From Myxococcales bacterium (GTDB taxonomy: Bacteria > Lernaellota > Lernaellaia > Lernaellales > Lernaellaceae), in contig JAAYVF010000104.1 in NCBI GenBank assembly GCA_012517325.1, positions 1 to 34,700 of the forward strand: 34,700 bases of DNA. The letters run 5' to 3'. A program made the position numbers and the translations under genes. Numbering within the stretch: the first letter of the stretch is position 1; each line of letters starts with the position of its first letter. The notes beneath the pieces are model-generated. The model made no database searches and was not told where the DNA came from. It was given only the letters and a program-made list of their open reading frames with translations. Below, one piece after another: positions 1 to 7,279 of this stretch.

Positions 1-2
1 CC

Positions 3-1955
3 CTGGCCGACATCGACCTGAAGGATTCGGGAACCCAGACGCTGACCGTCACCAGCGACACCGAATCGGGCGGCGAGGAAATCACCCTGACCGAAATCGT
101 TTACGATTCGGAAGGCACCGGCACTTTCGTCGGCTCGCTGCCGCTGACCGCCGGTGCGGTGGTCAACGACGACGGCGAGTTGTCGGTTGCCGACGGCGAC
201 ACGATTCTGGTCCGGTATTGGGATGAAACGACCAGCAGTTGGAAATCCGACGACGCTTACGCCGACTGCGATCCGCCGCAATTCGCGGGCGTGACCGGCA
301 TCGACGCCGGCGATTCGATCGTCGACCTGACCTGGAGCGCCGCCACCGATCTGACCGCGCCGATCACCTACCTGATCTACCGGGCGGAAACCAGCGGCGG
401 ACAGAATTTCTCCACGCCGACCGGCGAAACGACCGAACTGGCGTTCACCGACACCGGCCTGGAAAACTTCGTCACCTACTACTACGTGGTGCGCGCCCGT
501 GACGCCTTCGGCCACACCGAAACCAACACGGTCGAACGCAGCGACCAGACCGTCGGCCCGCTGGCCTTCTGGGAAGAGGATTTCGACGACAAGGCCGGCA
601 TCCCCGACGATTGGGAAATCGTCAACGGCGCCGCCGCCTGCACCTGGTCTGATGAAAATCCCGGCGGCCGCACCAGCGAAAACTGGAGCGGTCTGTTCGC
701 CCTGGCCGACGCCGAGGATTGCGGCAGTTTCCAAAGCTGGGAAGACTACCTGATCACCGAGCCGATCGATTGCTTCGGCTACACCGACATCCGCCTCAAC
801 TTCACCCACGAATACGTCGTCAGCGAAGGCTTGTTCCCCAGCCACGCCACCATCGACGTTTCCAACGACGGCGGCACGACCTGGCACAACGTGGCCGACT
901 GGCGCGACAGCGTCGAAGGCCTGACCGCCGTCGACATGAGCACCTGGGCCGACAACCAGACCGCCGTGCAGATCCGCTTCGGCTACACCACCGGCAACAT
1001 GGGGCAGTACTGGGGCCTCGACAACCTCGAACTGGCCGGCGTTCCGAACACTGACGCGCCCACGGCCGACTTCTCGGCCACCCCGGTAACCGGCGTGCTG
1101 CCGCTGTCGGTCGCCTTTACCCCGGACACCACGGGCGTCGTGTCTGACTACCTGTGGGACTTTGGCGACGGCGAGACCTCGACCGAAGCCTTCCCGACCC
1201 ACATCTATGAAACGCCGGGCACGTTCGACGTGTCGCTGACCGTCACCGGCCCCCACGGCAACGATTCGCTGACCAAGGAAGGGTTCGTCACCTCGACCTG
1301 CCCGATCCCGCAAATCGACTTCACCGCCGACGTCACCTCCGGTCCGGTGCCGCTTGATGTGCAGTTCACCGACCTGACCGACACGGCCGACGGCTGCGGG
1401 CCCACCGCCGTTGAATGGAACTTCGGCGACGGCGAAACCTCCGACGAAGCCGAACCGGCGCATACCTACACCGAGTCGGGCAACTACACGGTGACCCTGA
1501 AGTACTTCATCGACTACGGCTCCGGCCAGGTCGCCCAATCGAAGATCGCGTTCATCCAGGCGTCCTGCGCGGTGCCGGTCGCCGATTTCTCGGCGGACCA
1601 GACCGAAGGCGCCGCGCCGCTGACCGTTCACTTCACCGACCTGTCGACGGCGTCCGAAGGCTGCCCGATCACCCAATGGACCTGGTCGGCCGGCACGGAC
1701 CTGGACAATCCTTCCGTGCGCGACGATCAGAACCCGACCTTCATCTTCAATACGCCGGGCACCTATTCCGTTTCGCTCGAAGTGACGAACGACGGCGGCG
1801 CCGACACCGAAATCAAACTGGCGATGATCACCGTCACCGAACCCGACGACGACACGCCGGCCGATGACGACGAATCGCCCGCGGACGACGATACTCCGGG
1901 AAGCGGTGATTCGTCCGACGACGACGATGACGACGACAGCGGCTGCGGGTGTTAA
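3..1955 (+). CDS. Secreted multidomain protein, 5'-truncated, FN3 and three PKD domains, Asp-rich tail ending GCGC
   Basis: The reading frame is open from the left edge, so the N-terminus lies outside the window; the GTG at 159 is an internal codon. The visible part begins with a beta-rich module containing VADGDTILVRYWDE, of a kind often seen in large secreted proteases. A fibronectin III-like domain follows, centred on ITYLIYRAETSGG, then a jelly-roll-like segment starting FWEEDFDD. Three PKD domains come next, two with the hallmark W(D/N)FGDGETS and the third degenerate (TWSAGTDLD). The C-terminus is an Asp-rich tract of about 35 residues ending SGCGC-stop (codons 1941-1952). No catalytic domain is visible, so the enzyme class, if any, is unknown. 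PKD and FN3 suggest an extracellular adhesive or spacer role. The same GCGC ending occurs in two other proteins of this window. Confidence 0.85.
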   Translation: MADIDLKDSGTQTLTVTSDTESGGEEITLTEIVYDSEGTGTFVGSLPLTAGAVVNDDGELSVADGDTILVRYWDETTSSWKSDDAYADCDPPQFAGVTGIDAGDSIVDLTWSAATDLTAPITYLIYRAETSGGQNFSTPTGETTELAFTDTGLENFVTYYYVVRARDAFGHTETNTVERSDQTVGPLAFWEEDFDDKAGIPDDWEIVNGAAACTWSDENPGGRTSENWSGLFALADAEDCGSFQSWEDYLITEPIDCFGYTDIRLNFTHEYVVSEGLFPSHATIDVSNDGGTTWHNVADWRDSVEGLTAVDMSTWADNQTAVQIRFGYTTGNMGQYWGLDNLELAGVPNTDAPTADFSATPVTGVLPLSVAFTPDTTGVVSDYLWDFGDGETSTEAFPTHIYETPGTFDVSLTVTGPHGNDSLTKEGFVTSTCPIPQIDFTADVTSGPVPLDVQFTDLTDTADGCGPTAVEWNFGDGETSDEAEPAHTYTESGNYTVTLKYFIDYGSGQVAQSKIAFIQASCAVPVADFSADQTEGAAPLTVHFTDLSTASEGCPITQWTWSAGTDLDNPSVRDDQNPTFIFNTPGTYSVSLEVTNDGGADTEIKLAMITVTEPDDDTPADDDESPADDDTPGSGDSSDDDDDDDSGCGC

Positions 1956-1987
1956 AGCCGGCTTGATTCGCCAAGCCTGAAAGACTT

Positions 1988-2022
1988 CGGGCGGCCCCAG
2001 CGGGTCGCCCGTTTTTTTTTTT
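1988..2022 (+). terminator. Rho-independent terminator of the PKD protein gene
   Basis: A GC-rich hairpin (left arm from 1988, right arm to 2011, one G-T wobble) is followed by eleven T residues. It starts 32 bases after the stop codon of the PKD protein gene. Confidence 0.85.
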
Positions 2023-2037
2023 GTTCATCCGGGATTT
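2023..2037 (+). repeat. Left terminal inverted repeat of the ISL3-like remnant
   Basis: A 15-bp sequence, gttcatccgggattt, matched exactly in inverted orientation at 2337-2351. Confidence 0.75.
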
Positions 2038-2291
2038 CCGGGGAAGGCGGCGCGGATCCATCGCTCTTTCGTCTCGTGCCCCGCGGATACCTCTTCGCCA
2101 CGCCCACGGCAAATCATCCACGTGCCCGGGATCCCCACCAGCTCGATCCACACCTCGGCGTGAGGCCCCTTCTCACCGGCCGCAAACCGGCTGACCGTCC
2201 CCAGCGTGTAGCCTTCCCACTCCCCAAGAAGACGAATGAACTCTTGCTTCGACGACGGTAGACTCCTGCCTATCTCGGTTTGTTTGGTCAC
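2025..2291 (-). pseudogene. ISL3 family transposase, N-terminal fragment
   Basis: The 88-residue frame resembles the N-terminus of ISL3 transposases. It has LLGEWEGYTLGTVSRF, then AEVWIELVG, then a degenerate zinc-finger-like segment (CRGRGEEVSAGHETKERWIR) where family members typically have CxxC and an ERWVRDLP motif. The second Cys of the finger is Arg here, and after WIR the frame ends within eight residues, inside the terminal repeat. Intact family members are about 400 residues and carry a DDE catalytic domain, which is entirely missing. The assignment rests on remembered family consensus; the truncation is directly visible. Confidence 0.65.
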
Positions 2292-2336
2292 AATTGAGAT
2301 AATGCAGATCTACCGTTGTCTCAATACGCTCTCTGA

Positions 2337-2351
2337 AAATCCCGGATGAAC
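2337..2351 (-). repeat. Right terminal inverted repeat of the ISL3-like remnant
   Basis: An exact reverse complement of 2023-2037. Confidence 0.75.
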
Positions 2352-2353
2352 CT

Positions 2354-2384
2354 AAAAAAAAAGGGCGGCCCGACGGCCGCCCTT
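2354..2384 (-). terminator. Rho-independent terminator of the Bor-like lipoprotein gene
   Basis: On the minus strand a perfect hairpin (arms 2375-2384 and 2361-2370, 4-base loop) is followed by a run of T (A run at 2354-2362 on plus). It lies about 20 bases after the stop codon of the gene at 2406-2876. Confidence 0.85.
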
Positions 2385-2405
2385 CCCTTTTCGCCGAGCG
2401 AAAAA

Positions 2406-2876
2406 CTAGTAATTCAGCGCGTAATTCACGTCGCCGTTCAGGTAAGCCTGGGCGTTCTTCACGGCCTGCTGCGCCTGCGGCAACATTTCCGGAGCCACGT
2501 CGGACACGAAATGCAGGAAGCCCGGATTCGTCACGATGGCCGCCACTTCGTCCTTGTTGAGTTCCACGTTGGCGCTCTTGCCGCCGCGGCAGGTGACGGT
2601 CACGGTGGTCGGATAGTAGATCACGCCGACAAACGCGCCGACCAGCCCGTTGAGGAAGGAAATTTTGTTATGGATGGTGGCGTCGCCCGAGGGGCACAAC
2701 TCTTTCACGTTGACTTTCTTGTCGCCGATGATGCCGAACAGCCAGTGGCTGTGCCAGCTGCTGTAGACTTCCTTGCCGTTCGGAGCGCCGGCGCCGACAT
2801 CGTAGGTATGATGGAAGCAACCGACCAACGAAAACGCGAACGTCAAAACGATCGCCAGAACCAAAGCTTTCTTCAT
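2406..2876 (-). CDS. Bor/Iss-family lipoprotein with C-terminal extension
   Basis: The 156-residue protein has a lipoprotein signal (lipobox LVGC, lipidated Cys20). Residues 21-105 follow the pattern of phage lambda Bor/Iss surface lipoproteins: HHTYDVGAG, then a His/Trp-rich HSHWLFGIIGDKKVNVKELC segment, then FLNGLVGAFVGVIYYPTTVTVTC. The two conserved Cys of that family are present. Bor is about 97 residues; this protein continues with some 50 residues of likely helix that the phage protein lacks. In enterobacteria Bor/Iss is an outer-membrane lipoprotein linked to serum resistance; whether that applies here is unknown. The ATG has a good Shine-Dalgarno (aaggag). It is the last gene before a strong terminator and probably forms its own transcript. 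Confidence 0.75.
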   Translation of the reverse strand: MKKALVLAIVLTFAFSLVGCFHHTYDVGAGAPNGKEVYSSWHSHWLFGIIGDKKVNVKELCPSGDATIHNKISFLNGLVGAFVGVIYYPTTVTVTCRGGKSANVELNKDEVAAIVTNPGFLHFVSDVAPEMLPQAQQAVKNAQAYLNGDVNYALNY

Positions 2877-2955
2877 TACCCGATCTCCTTACTTTTTAAC
2901 TGTTTGTTAGGGGGAAGAACGTCGCCACTATAAAGAAATCGCCCGCCGGATACAA

Positions 2956-4119
2956 TTAAAAAATCGGATCCAGTCCCAGTCGCCGGGCGATCACCAGTCG
3001 CTGAATTTCGCTCGTTCCCTCGCCGATTTCGAGCAGCCGCTGGTCGCGGAAAAACCGCTCGACGGCGTATTCCTTCATCAGGCCGTAGCCGCCGTGAATC
3101 TGCACGGCGTCGTAGGCGATATCCCGGAAAATCTCCGAACAATACAACTTGGCCATCGCGGCCGCCTGAGTAAAGGGCCGTTTCTGTTCGCGCAACCAGG
3201 CGGCGTTGTAAAGCAGGAAGCGCGCCGCGGACAGCCGCGTGGCGGCTTCGGCCAATTTGTAGGCGTTGACCTGGAAATCGCCGATGCGCTTGCCGAACTG
3301 CGAACGCTCCTGGCTGTATTTCAAGGCCGCCTCGAAGGCGCCCTGCGCGCCGCCCAGCCCCATCGCGCCGATCGACAACCGGCCGCCGTCGAGGGTCTGC
3401 ATCATCTGTTTGAAACCGTCGCCGCGTTTGCCGAGCAGATTGTCCTTCGGCACCCGGCAATCCTCGAAAAACAGCTCGCCCGTGTTGGACGCGCGCCACA
3501 TCAGCTTGCCGTGCATCTCCTTCTGGATGAAACCGCGCGTGCCGTTGGGCACCAGGATGCAGGAAATTTCGGGCCGGCCGTCGTCCCGTTTGCCGGTGAT
3601 GGCCTGCACGACGCAGATGCCGCTGATCGGCGACGCCGAATTGGTGATGAAAATCTTGCTGCCGTTGATGACCCACTCGTTGCCGTCGAGCACCGCGGTG
3701 GTCTTCGAGGCGCTGGCGTCGGAACCGGCGTTGGCCTCGGTCAGGCCGAAACTGGCCAGGATTTCGCCGGTGCACAACGGCGGCAACCACTGGCGCTTCT
3801 GTTCCTCGTTGCCGAAGTAATAGATCGGACCGATGCCCAGCGAGTTGCCGGCGGCCACCGTCGCGGCATGGCTGCCGTCGACCCGGGCGATTTCCTCGAC
3901 CGCCATGATGTAGGCCACGTAACCGACATCGCTGCCGCCGTATTCCTCGGAGACGAACATTCCGAACAGGCCCATTTCGCCCATCCGGCGGACCATCTCG
4001 ACATCGAACTTTTCCGCCTCGTCCAGTTCCGCGGCGCGCGGGCCGATTTCAGCTTCCGCGAACCGGCGCACCTGATCCCGTAAAATGTGTTGTTCTTCGG
4101 ATGGATCAAAATTCAGCAT
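2956..4119 (-). CDS. Acyl-CoA dehydrogenase
   Basis: A full-length (387 aa) member of the FAD-dependent acyl-CoA dehydrogenase family, which oxidises acyl-CoA to the 2,3-enoyl-CoA and passes electrons to ETF. The all-alpha N-terminal domain (1-115) is followed by the middle beta domain with FGLTEANAGSDAS and WVINGSKIFITN. The C-terminal helical domain contains QIHGGYGLMKEYAVERFFRD and EIGEGTSEIQRLVIAR. Glu367 in GEGT is at the position of the catalytic base of short/medium-chain enzymes. The strong Shine-Dalgarno ggaggagg precedes the ATG at 4119. Substrate chain length cannot be told from sequence. There is no ETF gene beside it. The FabK-like flavoprotein gene lies upstream on the same strand, separated by a small lipoprotein gene. 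Confidence 0.95.
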   Translation of the reverse strand: MLNFDPSEEQHILRDQVRRFAEAEIGPRAAELDEAEKFDVEMVRRMGEMGLFGMFVSEEYGGSDVGYVAYIMAVEEIARVDGSHAATVAAGNSLGIGPIYYFGNEEQKRQWLPPLCTGEILASFGLTEANAGSDASASKTTAVLDGNEWVINGSKIFITNSASPISGICVVQAITGKRDDGRPEISCILVPNGTRGFIQKEMHGKLMWRASNTGELFFEDCRVPKDNLLGKRGDGFKQMMQTLDGGRLSIGAMGLGGAQGAFEAALKYSQERSQFGKRIGDFQVNAYKLAEAATRLSAARFLLYNAAWLREQKRPFTQAAAMAKLYCSEIFRDIAYDAVQIHGGYGLMKEYAVERFFRDQRLLEIGEGTSEIQRLVIARRLGLDPIF

Positions 4120-4248
4120 GCACCCCTCCTCCGTTTTGAAACTCGTACATGGATTGGAAGGATTGGATTGTACAAGACAGCCTTTCGGCTGGGCAATAGC
4201 CCCGGCCGCGAAAAGTCGTTTGTTGATTCAGCCGCCGCGAAGCGCGAC

Positions 4249-4539
4249 CTAAGCCGCTGTCCCGCAGCAGAAGCATTCGTTGTGACAAGCGCCGTAATCG
4301 CTATACCAGTAAGGAACCTGTCCCGAGTCGCAGGAGGCGGCACAGGCGTCGTCGGATTCGGCCTGCCCGGTATAAGTAACGTCGCCGCCGCATAAATCCG
4401 CCGTCTCCTGAGTCAACACGTCCAGATCGCAGGTTTCGGAAACGTCGTCGTTATCGTCGTCGTCATCGCCGCAAGTCATCGCCATGAGCGACAAGCCGAG
4501 CACCGTCGCCAAAAACAAAAACAACAGCGTCTTTTTCAT
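4249..4539 (-). CDS. Small Cys-rich lipoprotein with Asp tract
   Basis: This 96-residue protein starts MKKTLLFLFL and has a lipobox-like LMAMTC with Cys23 as the likely lipidated residue, immediately followed by GDDDDDNDD. The remaining 65 residues carry eight Cys (37, 50, 66, 70, 85, 89, 91, 92), suggesting up to four disulfides in the periplasm or on the surface. The ATG at 4539 is chosen because it has a Shine-Dalgarno (aaggaaag) and begins the signal peptide; the frame is open further upstream without a credible start. The residue before the Cys is Thr rather than Gly/Ala/Ser, which weakens the lipobox slightly. No known family was recognised. It shares the Asp-tract plus Cys-rich design with the proteins at 28127 and 28664. 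Confidence 0.75.
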   Translation of the reverse strand: MKKTLLFLFLATVLGLSLMAMTCGDDDDDNDDVSETCDLDVLTQETADLCGGDVTYTGQAESDDACAASCDSGQVPYWYSDYGACHNECFCCGTAA

Positions 4540-4613
4540 GGGTCTTTCCTTTCGTTCGTCTTCGTTTCCTGAGTTGCCGAAAACCTGCCGCTCGCGCGCG
4601 AAATTCGCGCCGA

Positions 4614-5573
4614 TCAGCGAGTCTGGTCCGCCGGGTCCATCGCGCCGAGGCGTTCGATTACCCGCCGATAGCCGTTGACGAACCGGCCGACGAGTTCGGC
4701 GAGCGGCGGCCGGTCGTGGATCAGGCCGGCAACCTGCCCGCATTGCATCGAACCCCACTCGACGTCGCCTTCCAGCGTCGCTTTCCGGGCGCGTCCCCGG
4801 CCGACGAAGGTGAGGATTTCATCGGGTGACTTGCCCTGCTTTTCCAGTTCCCAGATCGCCTCGGTCAGTTGGTTGCGCAAGGCGCGAACCGGCATGGCGA
4901 AACGGCCCGTCACCGCGGTGCCGGTTTCATCGCTGCCGAGTAGACGCTCGACGTAGGCCGCATGGCCGGTGCTTTCCGCGCAGGCGATGAAGCGCGTGCC
5001 GACCTGAATGCCCTCGGCGCCCAGCGCGAACGCCGCCGCCAGATGCCGCTCGTCGGCGATGCCGCCGGCGGCGATGACCGGAATCGAAACCGCGTCGGCG
5101 ACCGCCGGCCAGAGCACCATGCTCGCGACCGGATCGAGCGCCAGATGCCCGCCGCCTTCCGCGCCCTCGGCCACCACCGCGTCGACGCCGGCTTCCTCGC
5201 ATTTTTTCGCCAGCTTGGCGGAGGGCACGACGTGAATCGCGACGCCGCCGTTTTGCTTGATCAGGCCGGTCAGTTTTTTCGGGCTGCCGGCGCTGGTGAA
5301 ATAGATTTTCACCCCTTTTTCCAATCCGATCTTCACGATTTCGGCGGCGTGATCGTAGATCAGCGGAATATTGATGCCGAAAGCGCCCTTGGTCCGCCGG
5401 CGCACCTCGTCGATCGCCACCGCCATTTCCGCCGGCGTATGGCTGCCGCCGGCCAGCAGGCCCAGACACCCGGCTTCGGCTGCGGCCGCGCACAGATCGG
5501 CGTTCGACCACCACACCATTCCCGCCGCCACGATCGGATAACGGATTCCCAGCAATTGGCAAACACGGTTCAT
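4614..5573 (-). CDS. FabK / nitronate monooxygenase-family FMN oxidoreductase
   Basis: The 319-residue protein is a TIM-barrel flavoprotein of the 2-nitropropane dioxygenase/FabK family. It has the N-terminal strand RYPIVAAGMVWWSNADL, a NIPL segment, the AEGAEGGGHLAL motif with His143 at the place of the FabK active-site histidine, and the FMN-phosphate loop PVIAAGGIADERHLAAAFALGAEG followed by IQVGTRF. The motifs fit FabK-type enoyl-ACP reductase II somewhat better than nitronate monooxygenase, but sequence alone cannot decide. The frame is open 33 residues further upstream; ATG 5573 is preferred because family homology begins there (MNRVCQLLGIRYPI). The upstream region holds a perfect TetR-type palindrome at 5657-5672, so ligand-controlled repression is plausible. 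Confidence 0.85.
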   Translation of the reverse strand: MNRVCQLLGIRYPIVAAGMVWWSNADLCAAAAEAGCLGLLAGGSHTPAEMAVAIDEVRRRTKGAFGINIPLIYDHAAEIVKIGLEKGVKIYFTSAGSPKKLTGLIKQNGGVAIHVVPSAKLAKKCEEAGVDAVVAEGAEGGGHLALDPVASMVLWPAVADAVSIPVIAAGGIADERHLAAAFALGAEGIQVGTRFIACAESTGHAAYVERLLGSDETGTAVTGRFAMPVRALRNQLTEAIWELEKQGKSPDEILTFVGRGRARKATLEGDVEWGSMQCGQVAGLIHDRPPLAELVGRFVNGYRRVIERLGAMDPADQTR

Positions 5574-5656
5574 GTTTTCATCCCGGTTGATTGAAGGTTG
5601 CGCTGCGGTTTTTGTAACGTACCGCGGCGCGCCGGTCAACAAACGCCCCTTGTTGG

Positions 5657-5672
5657 TTGAACGATCGTTCAA
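5657..5672. promoter_or_regulatory. Perfect 16-bp palindrome, candidate TetR-family operator
   Basis: TTGAACGATCGTTCAA is exactly self-complementary. An outer CTTGTT (5649-5654) is matched by AACAAG (5673-5678) with a two-base offset. It sits in the 216-bp gap between the divergent FabK-like (start 5573) and PIG-L (start 5790) genes. The form GAACG-N2-CGTTC is typical of TetR-family operators, including fatty-acid regulators. No regulator gene is in the window. Confidence 0.55.
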
Positions 5673-5789
5673 AACAAGCCTTTACAAGTCGCCCGTGGGA
5701 AGGTTAAAAGCAACAGACGACGGACGCGCGATCGCCCACCGGGGCGTGAAACCGGGCGTCCGCCAGTCCACTGAGCGAATGAGGTGCAA

Positions 5790-6722
5790 ATGAACCGGCG
5801 TGATTTCCTGAAAAGCGGCTTGAGCGCGATGGGCTTTCTGGCGGTCGGCGGATCGCTCGCCTCCGGGACGACGGGCTGCGCCAGCGTGCCGCGCCAAACG
5901 GCGGCCGGCGTGCCGACGTTCGATCATCTGCTGGAACAGGGCGCCCGCGTGTTGTGGGTCGGCGCGCATCCGGACGACGAATCCATGGTCGGCGCCATGC
6001 TGGCCAAGGCCGGGCCGAAGCTCGGCAATCCGATTCATTTCTACGTGCTCACGCACGGCGACGGCGGCGAATGCACCCTCCCCGAGGACTGCCACCCGGA
6101 CCTGGGATCGGTGCGCGGCGAGGAACTGAAAAAAGTGGCCGCGCTCTACGGCGCCACGCTCGAGCACGAATACTACTGGAACGCTCCGCTGCCGGTGGAA
6201 TCCTTCCCCAAACGGCATGAAATCGCGCATAAATGGGTCAAGGAAAACGGCGACCCGACACCCAAGATCGCCAAGACGATTCGCGCATTCAAGCCGGACA
6301 TCTTGCTGACGTTCGATCCGAAACACGGTTTTACCGGCCATCCCGAGCACCAATTGGCGTCGCGCTTCGCCACGGCGGCCGTGCGACTGGCCGCGGAGAA
6401 ACAAGCCGCGCTGGACGGCGAACCGTTTCACGTGGCCAACGTTTACTACGGTTTGAATCGCTATGGGATCGCACGCCTGGCCGGCGTCGCCGACCCGTTC
6501 CCAGCCACCGACGTTTTCTACGGCCGGCAACCATGCATCGGCGGCAAGAATTGCCTGGAAGTCATGGGCGAGTTCACCAAACCGCATCGCACCCAGCGCA
6601 ACGACATGGGCACCGCGCGCCTGCTGACCCGCTTCCTGATCAACGCCTATCTCTACCGGGTCGACCCGTTCGTGGAAATCTACGACCCGTTCGAGCCGAC
6701 GGACAAAGTCGGTATGGGGTAG
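5790..6722 (+). CDS. PIG-L (LmbE-like) family deacetylase, Tat-exported lipoprotein
   Basis: The 310-residue protein starts with a twin-arginine signal (RRDFLK at 3-8), and a lipobox-like TTGC places a possible lipidated Cys at 30, so it is probably exported folded and membrane-anchored. The PIG-L zinc site is intact: GAHPDDE with His60, Asp63 and Glu64, and FTGHPEHQLAS supplying the second HxxH element. PIG-L enzymes are zinc-dependent N-deacetylases acting on N-acetylglucosaminyl or related groups; the substrate here is unknown. ATG 5790 is preferred over the in-frame GTG 5784 because gaggtg lies at the right spacing and the Tat motif follows directly. The stop codon abuts the left end of the repeat-flanked insert at 6724-7279. 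Confidence 0.88.
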   Translation: MNRRDFLKSGLSAMGFLAVGGSLASGTTGCASVPRQTAAGVPTFDHLLEQGARVLWVGAHPDDESMVGAMLAKAGPKLGNPIHFYVLTHGDGGECTLPEDCHPDLGSVRGEELKKVAALYGATLEHEYYWNAPLPVESFPKRHEIAHKWVKENGDPTPKIAKTIRAFKPDILLTFDPKHGFTGHPEHQLASRFATAAVRLAAEKQAALDGEPFHVANVYYGLNRYGIARLAGVADPFPATDVFYGRQPCIGGKNCLEVMGEFTKPHRTQRNDMGTARLLTRFLINAYLYRVDPFVEIYDPFEPTDKVGMG

Positions 6723-6723
6723 A

Positions 6724-6764
6724 GGGAATGGCGAATGCGGAATGTAAGAGCGGCTTAGCAGCCG
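6724..6764 (+). repeat. Left arm of 41-bp inverted repeat flanking the four-helix-bundle gene
   Basis: This 41-bp segment is matched perfectly in reverse complement at 7197-7237. Its first 21 bases are three heptamers of the form gggaatg/gcgaatg/cggaatg, the complement of the array at 7217-7279. It starts two bases after the PIG-L stop codon and contains the start codon of the broken gene at 6728. Confidence 0.9.
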
Positions 6765-7129
6765 GCCCAGTCAAGACATCGGTAACGGATTTGCGTGACC
6801 GAACCAAGTTGTTCTCGCTGCAAATCGTCCGTTTGGTCGAAAGTCTTCCGAAAAATCAAATCACCGACGTAATCAGCCGACAATTGCTGCGCGCCGGAAC
6901 TTCGGTTGGAGCCAACTACCGCGCGGTTTGTCGCGCCAAATCAAAGTAAGATTTCATCACGAAGCTGGCGATCGTGGAAGAAGAATGCGAGGAAACCATT
7001 TTCTGGATGGAATTATTGATCGAAAGCGGCATGGTTCCACATTCGCAGCTCGGCGAACTTACCGAGGAAGCGACCGAATTGCCGCGGATTTTTGTTGCTT
7101 CCGCAAAAACTGCAAAGTCGCGAATTTAA
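6728..7129 (+). pseudogene. Four-helix-bundle protein (23S rRNA intervening-sequence type), interrupted by an in-frame stop
   Basis: Read through one stop codon, the frame encodes about 132 residues typical of the four-helix-bundle/S23 family. It has DLRDRTKLFSLQIVRLVESL, then QLLRAGTSVGANYRAVCRAKSK, then DFITKLAIVEEECEETIFWMELLIESG and a C-terminal helix. A TAA at 6947-6949 stands where family members normally have a small residue in RAKSKxDFI; both sides stay in the same frame, so this is a nonsense change and not a frameshift. The first codons (MANAECKSG) are translated from the flanking heptamer repeat. Family members occur inside 23S rRNA intervening sequences and as dispersed copies; their function is not settled. 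Without readthrough only 73 residues are made. Confidence 0.75.
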
Positions 7130-7196
7130 TTCCGTTGAGTTAATTCTATTCCCCGTTCGTCATTCGCCATTATTCCTTGCGGTATGAGCGGTATCG

Positions 7197-7237
7197 CGGC
7201 TGCTAAGCCGCTCTTACATTCCGCATTCGCCATTCCC
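7197..7237 (-). repeat. Right arm of 41-bp inverted repeat flanking the four-helix-bundle gene
   Basis: A perfect reverse complement of 6724-6764; its last 21 bases overlap the heptamer array. Confidence 0.9.
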
Positions 7238-7279
7238 CATTCGAGATTCCCCATTCGGCATTCGCCATTCCCCATTATT
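7217..7279. repeat. Heptamer tandem repeat, nine units
   Basis: Nine consecutive 7-bp units of the form cattcSN (cattccg, cattcgc, cattccc, cattcga, gattccc, cattcgg, cattcgc, cattccc, cattatt). Two more units lie at 7161-7174. The array runs into the TAA stop codon of the AgmX-like gene (7278-7280, minus strand). Such aatg-rich arrays are, from memory, common next to four-helix-bundle genes. Confidence 0.85.

Larger units (their letters stand above)
2023..2351. mobile_element. Deletion derivative of an ISL3-like insertion sequence (MITE-sized, 329 bp)
   Basis: The segment is bounded by perfect 15-bp terminal inverted repeats (gttcatccgggattt at 2023-2037 and its reverse complement at 2337-2351). 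Inside is only the N-terminal part of an ISL3-type transposase, read from the right end towards the left. The frame runs straight into the left repeat, as expected if the transposase core was deleted and the remaining ends joined. Both ends abut T/A homopolymers belonging to the terminators of the neighbouring genes, so no target duplication can be read with confidence. It is non-autonomous, and movement would need a transposase in trans. Confidence 0.7.

Noticed and set aside
2346-2933. A 195-codon plus-strand frame opposite the Bor-like gene
   Set aside because: It is antisense to a gene with a signal peptide, Shine-Dalgarno and terminator, and it encodes nothing recognisable.
7217-7279. 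CRISPR or phage attachment site
   Set aside because: Units are 7 bp with no spacers and no integrase or tRNA gene nearby.
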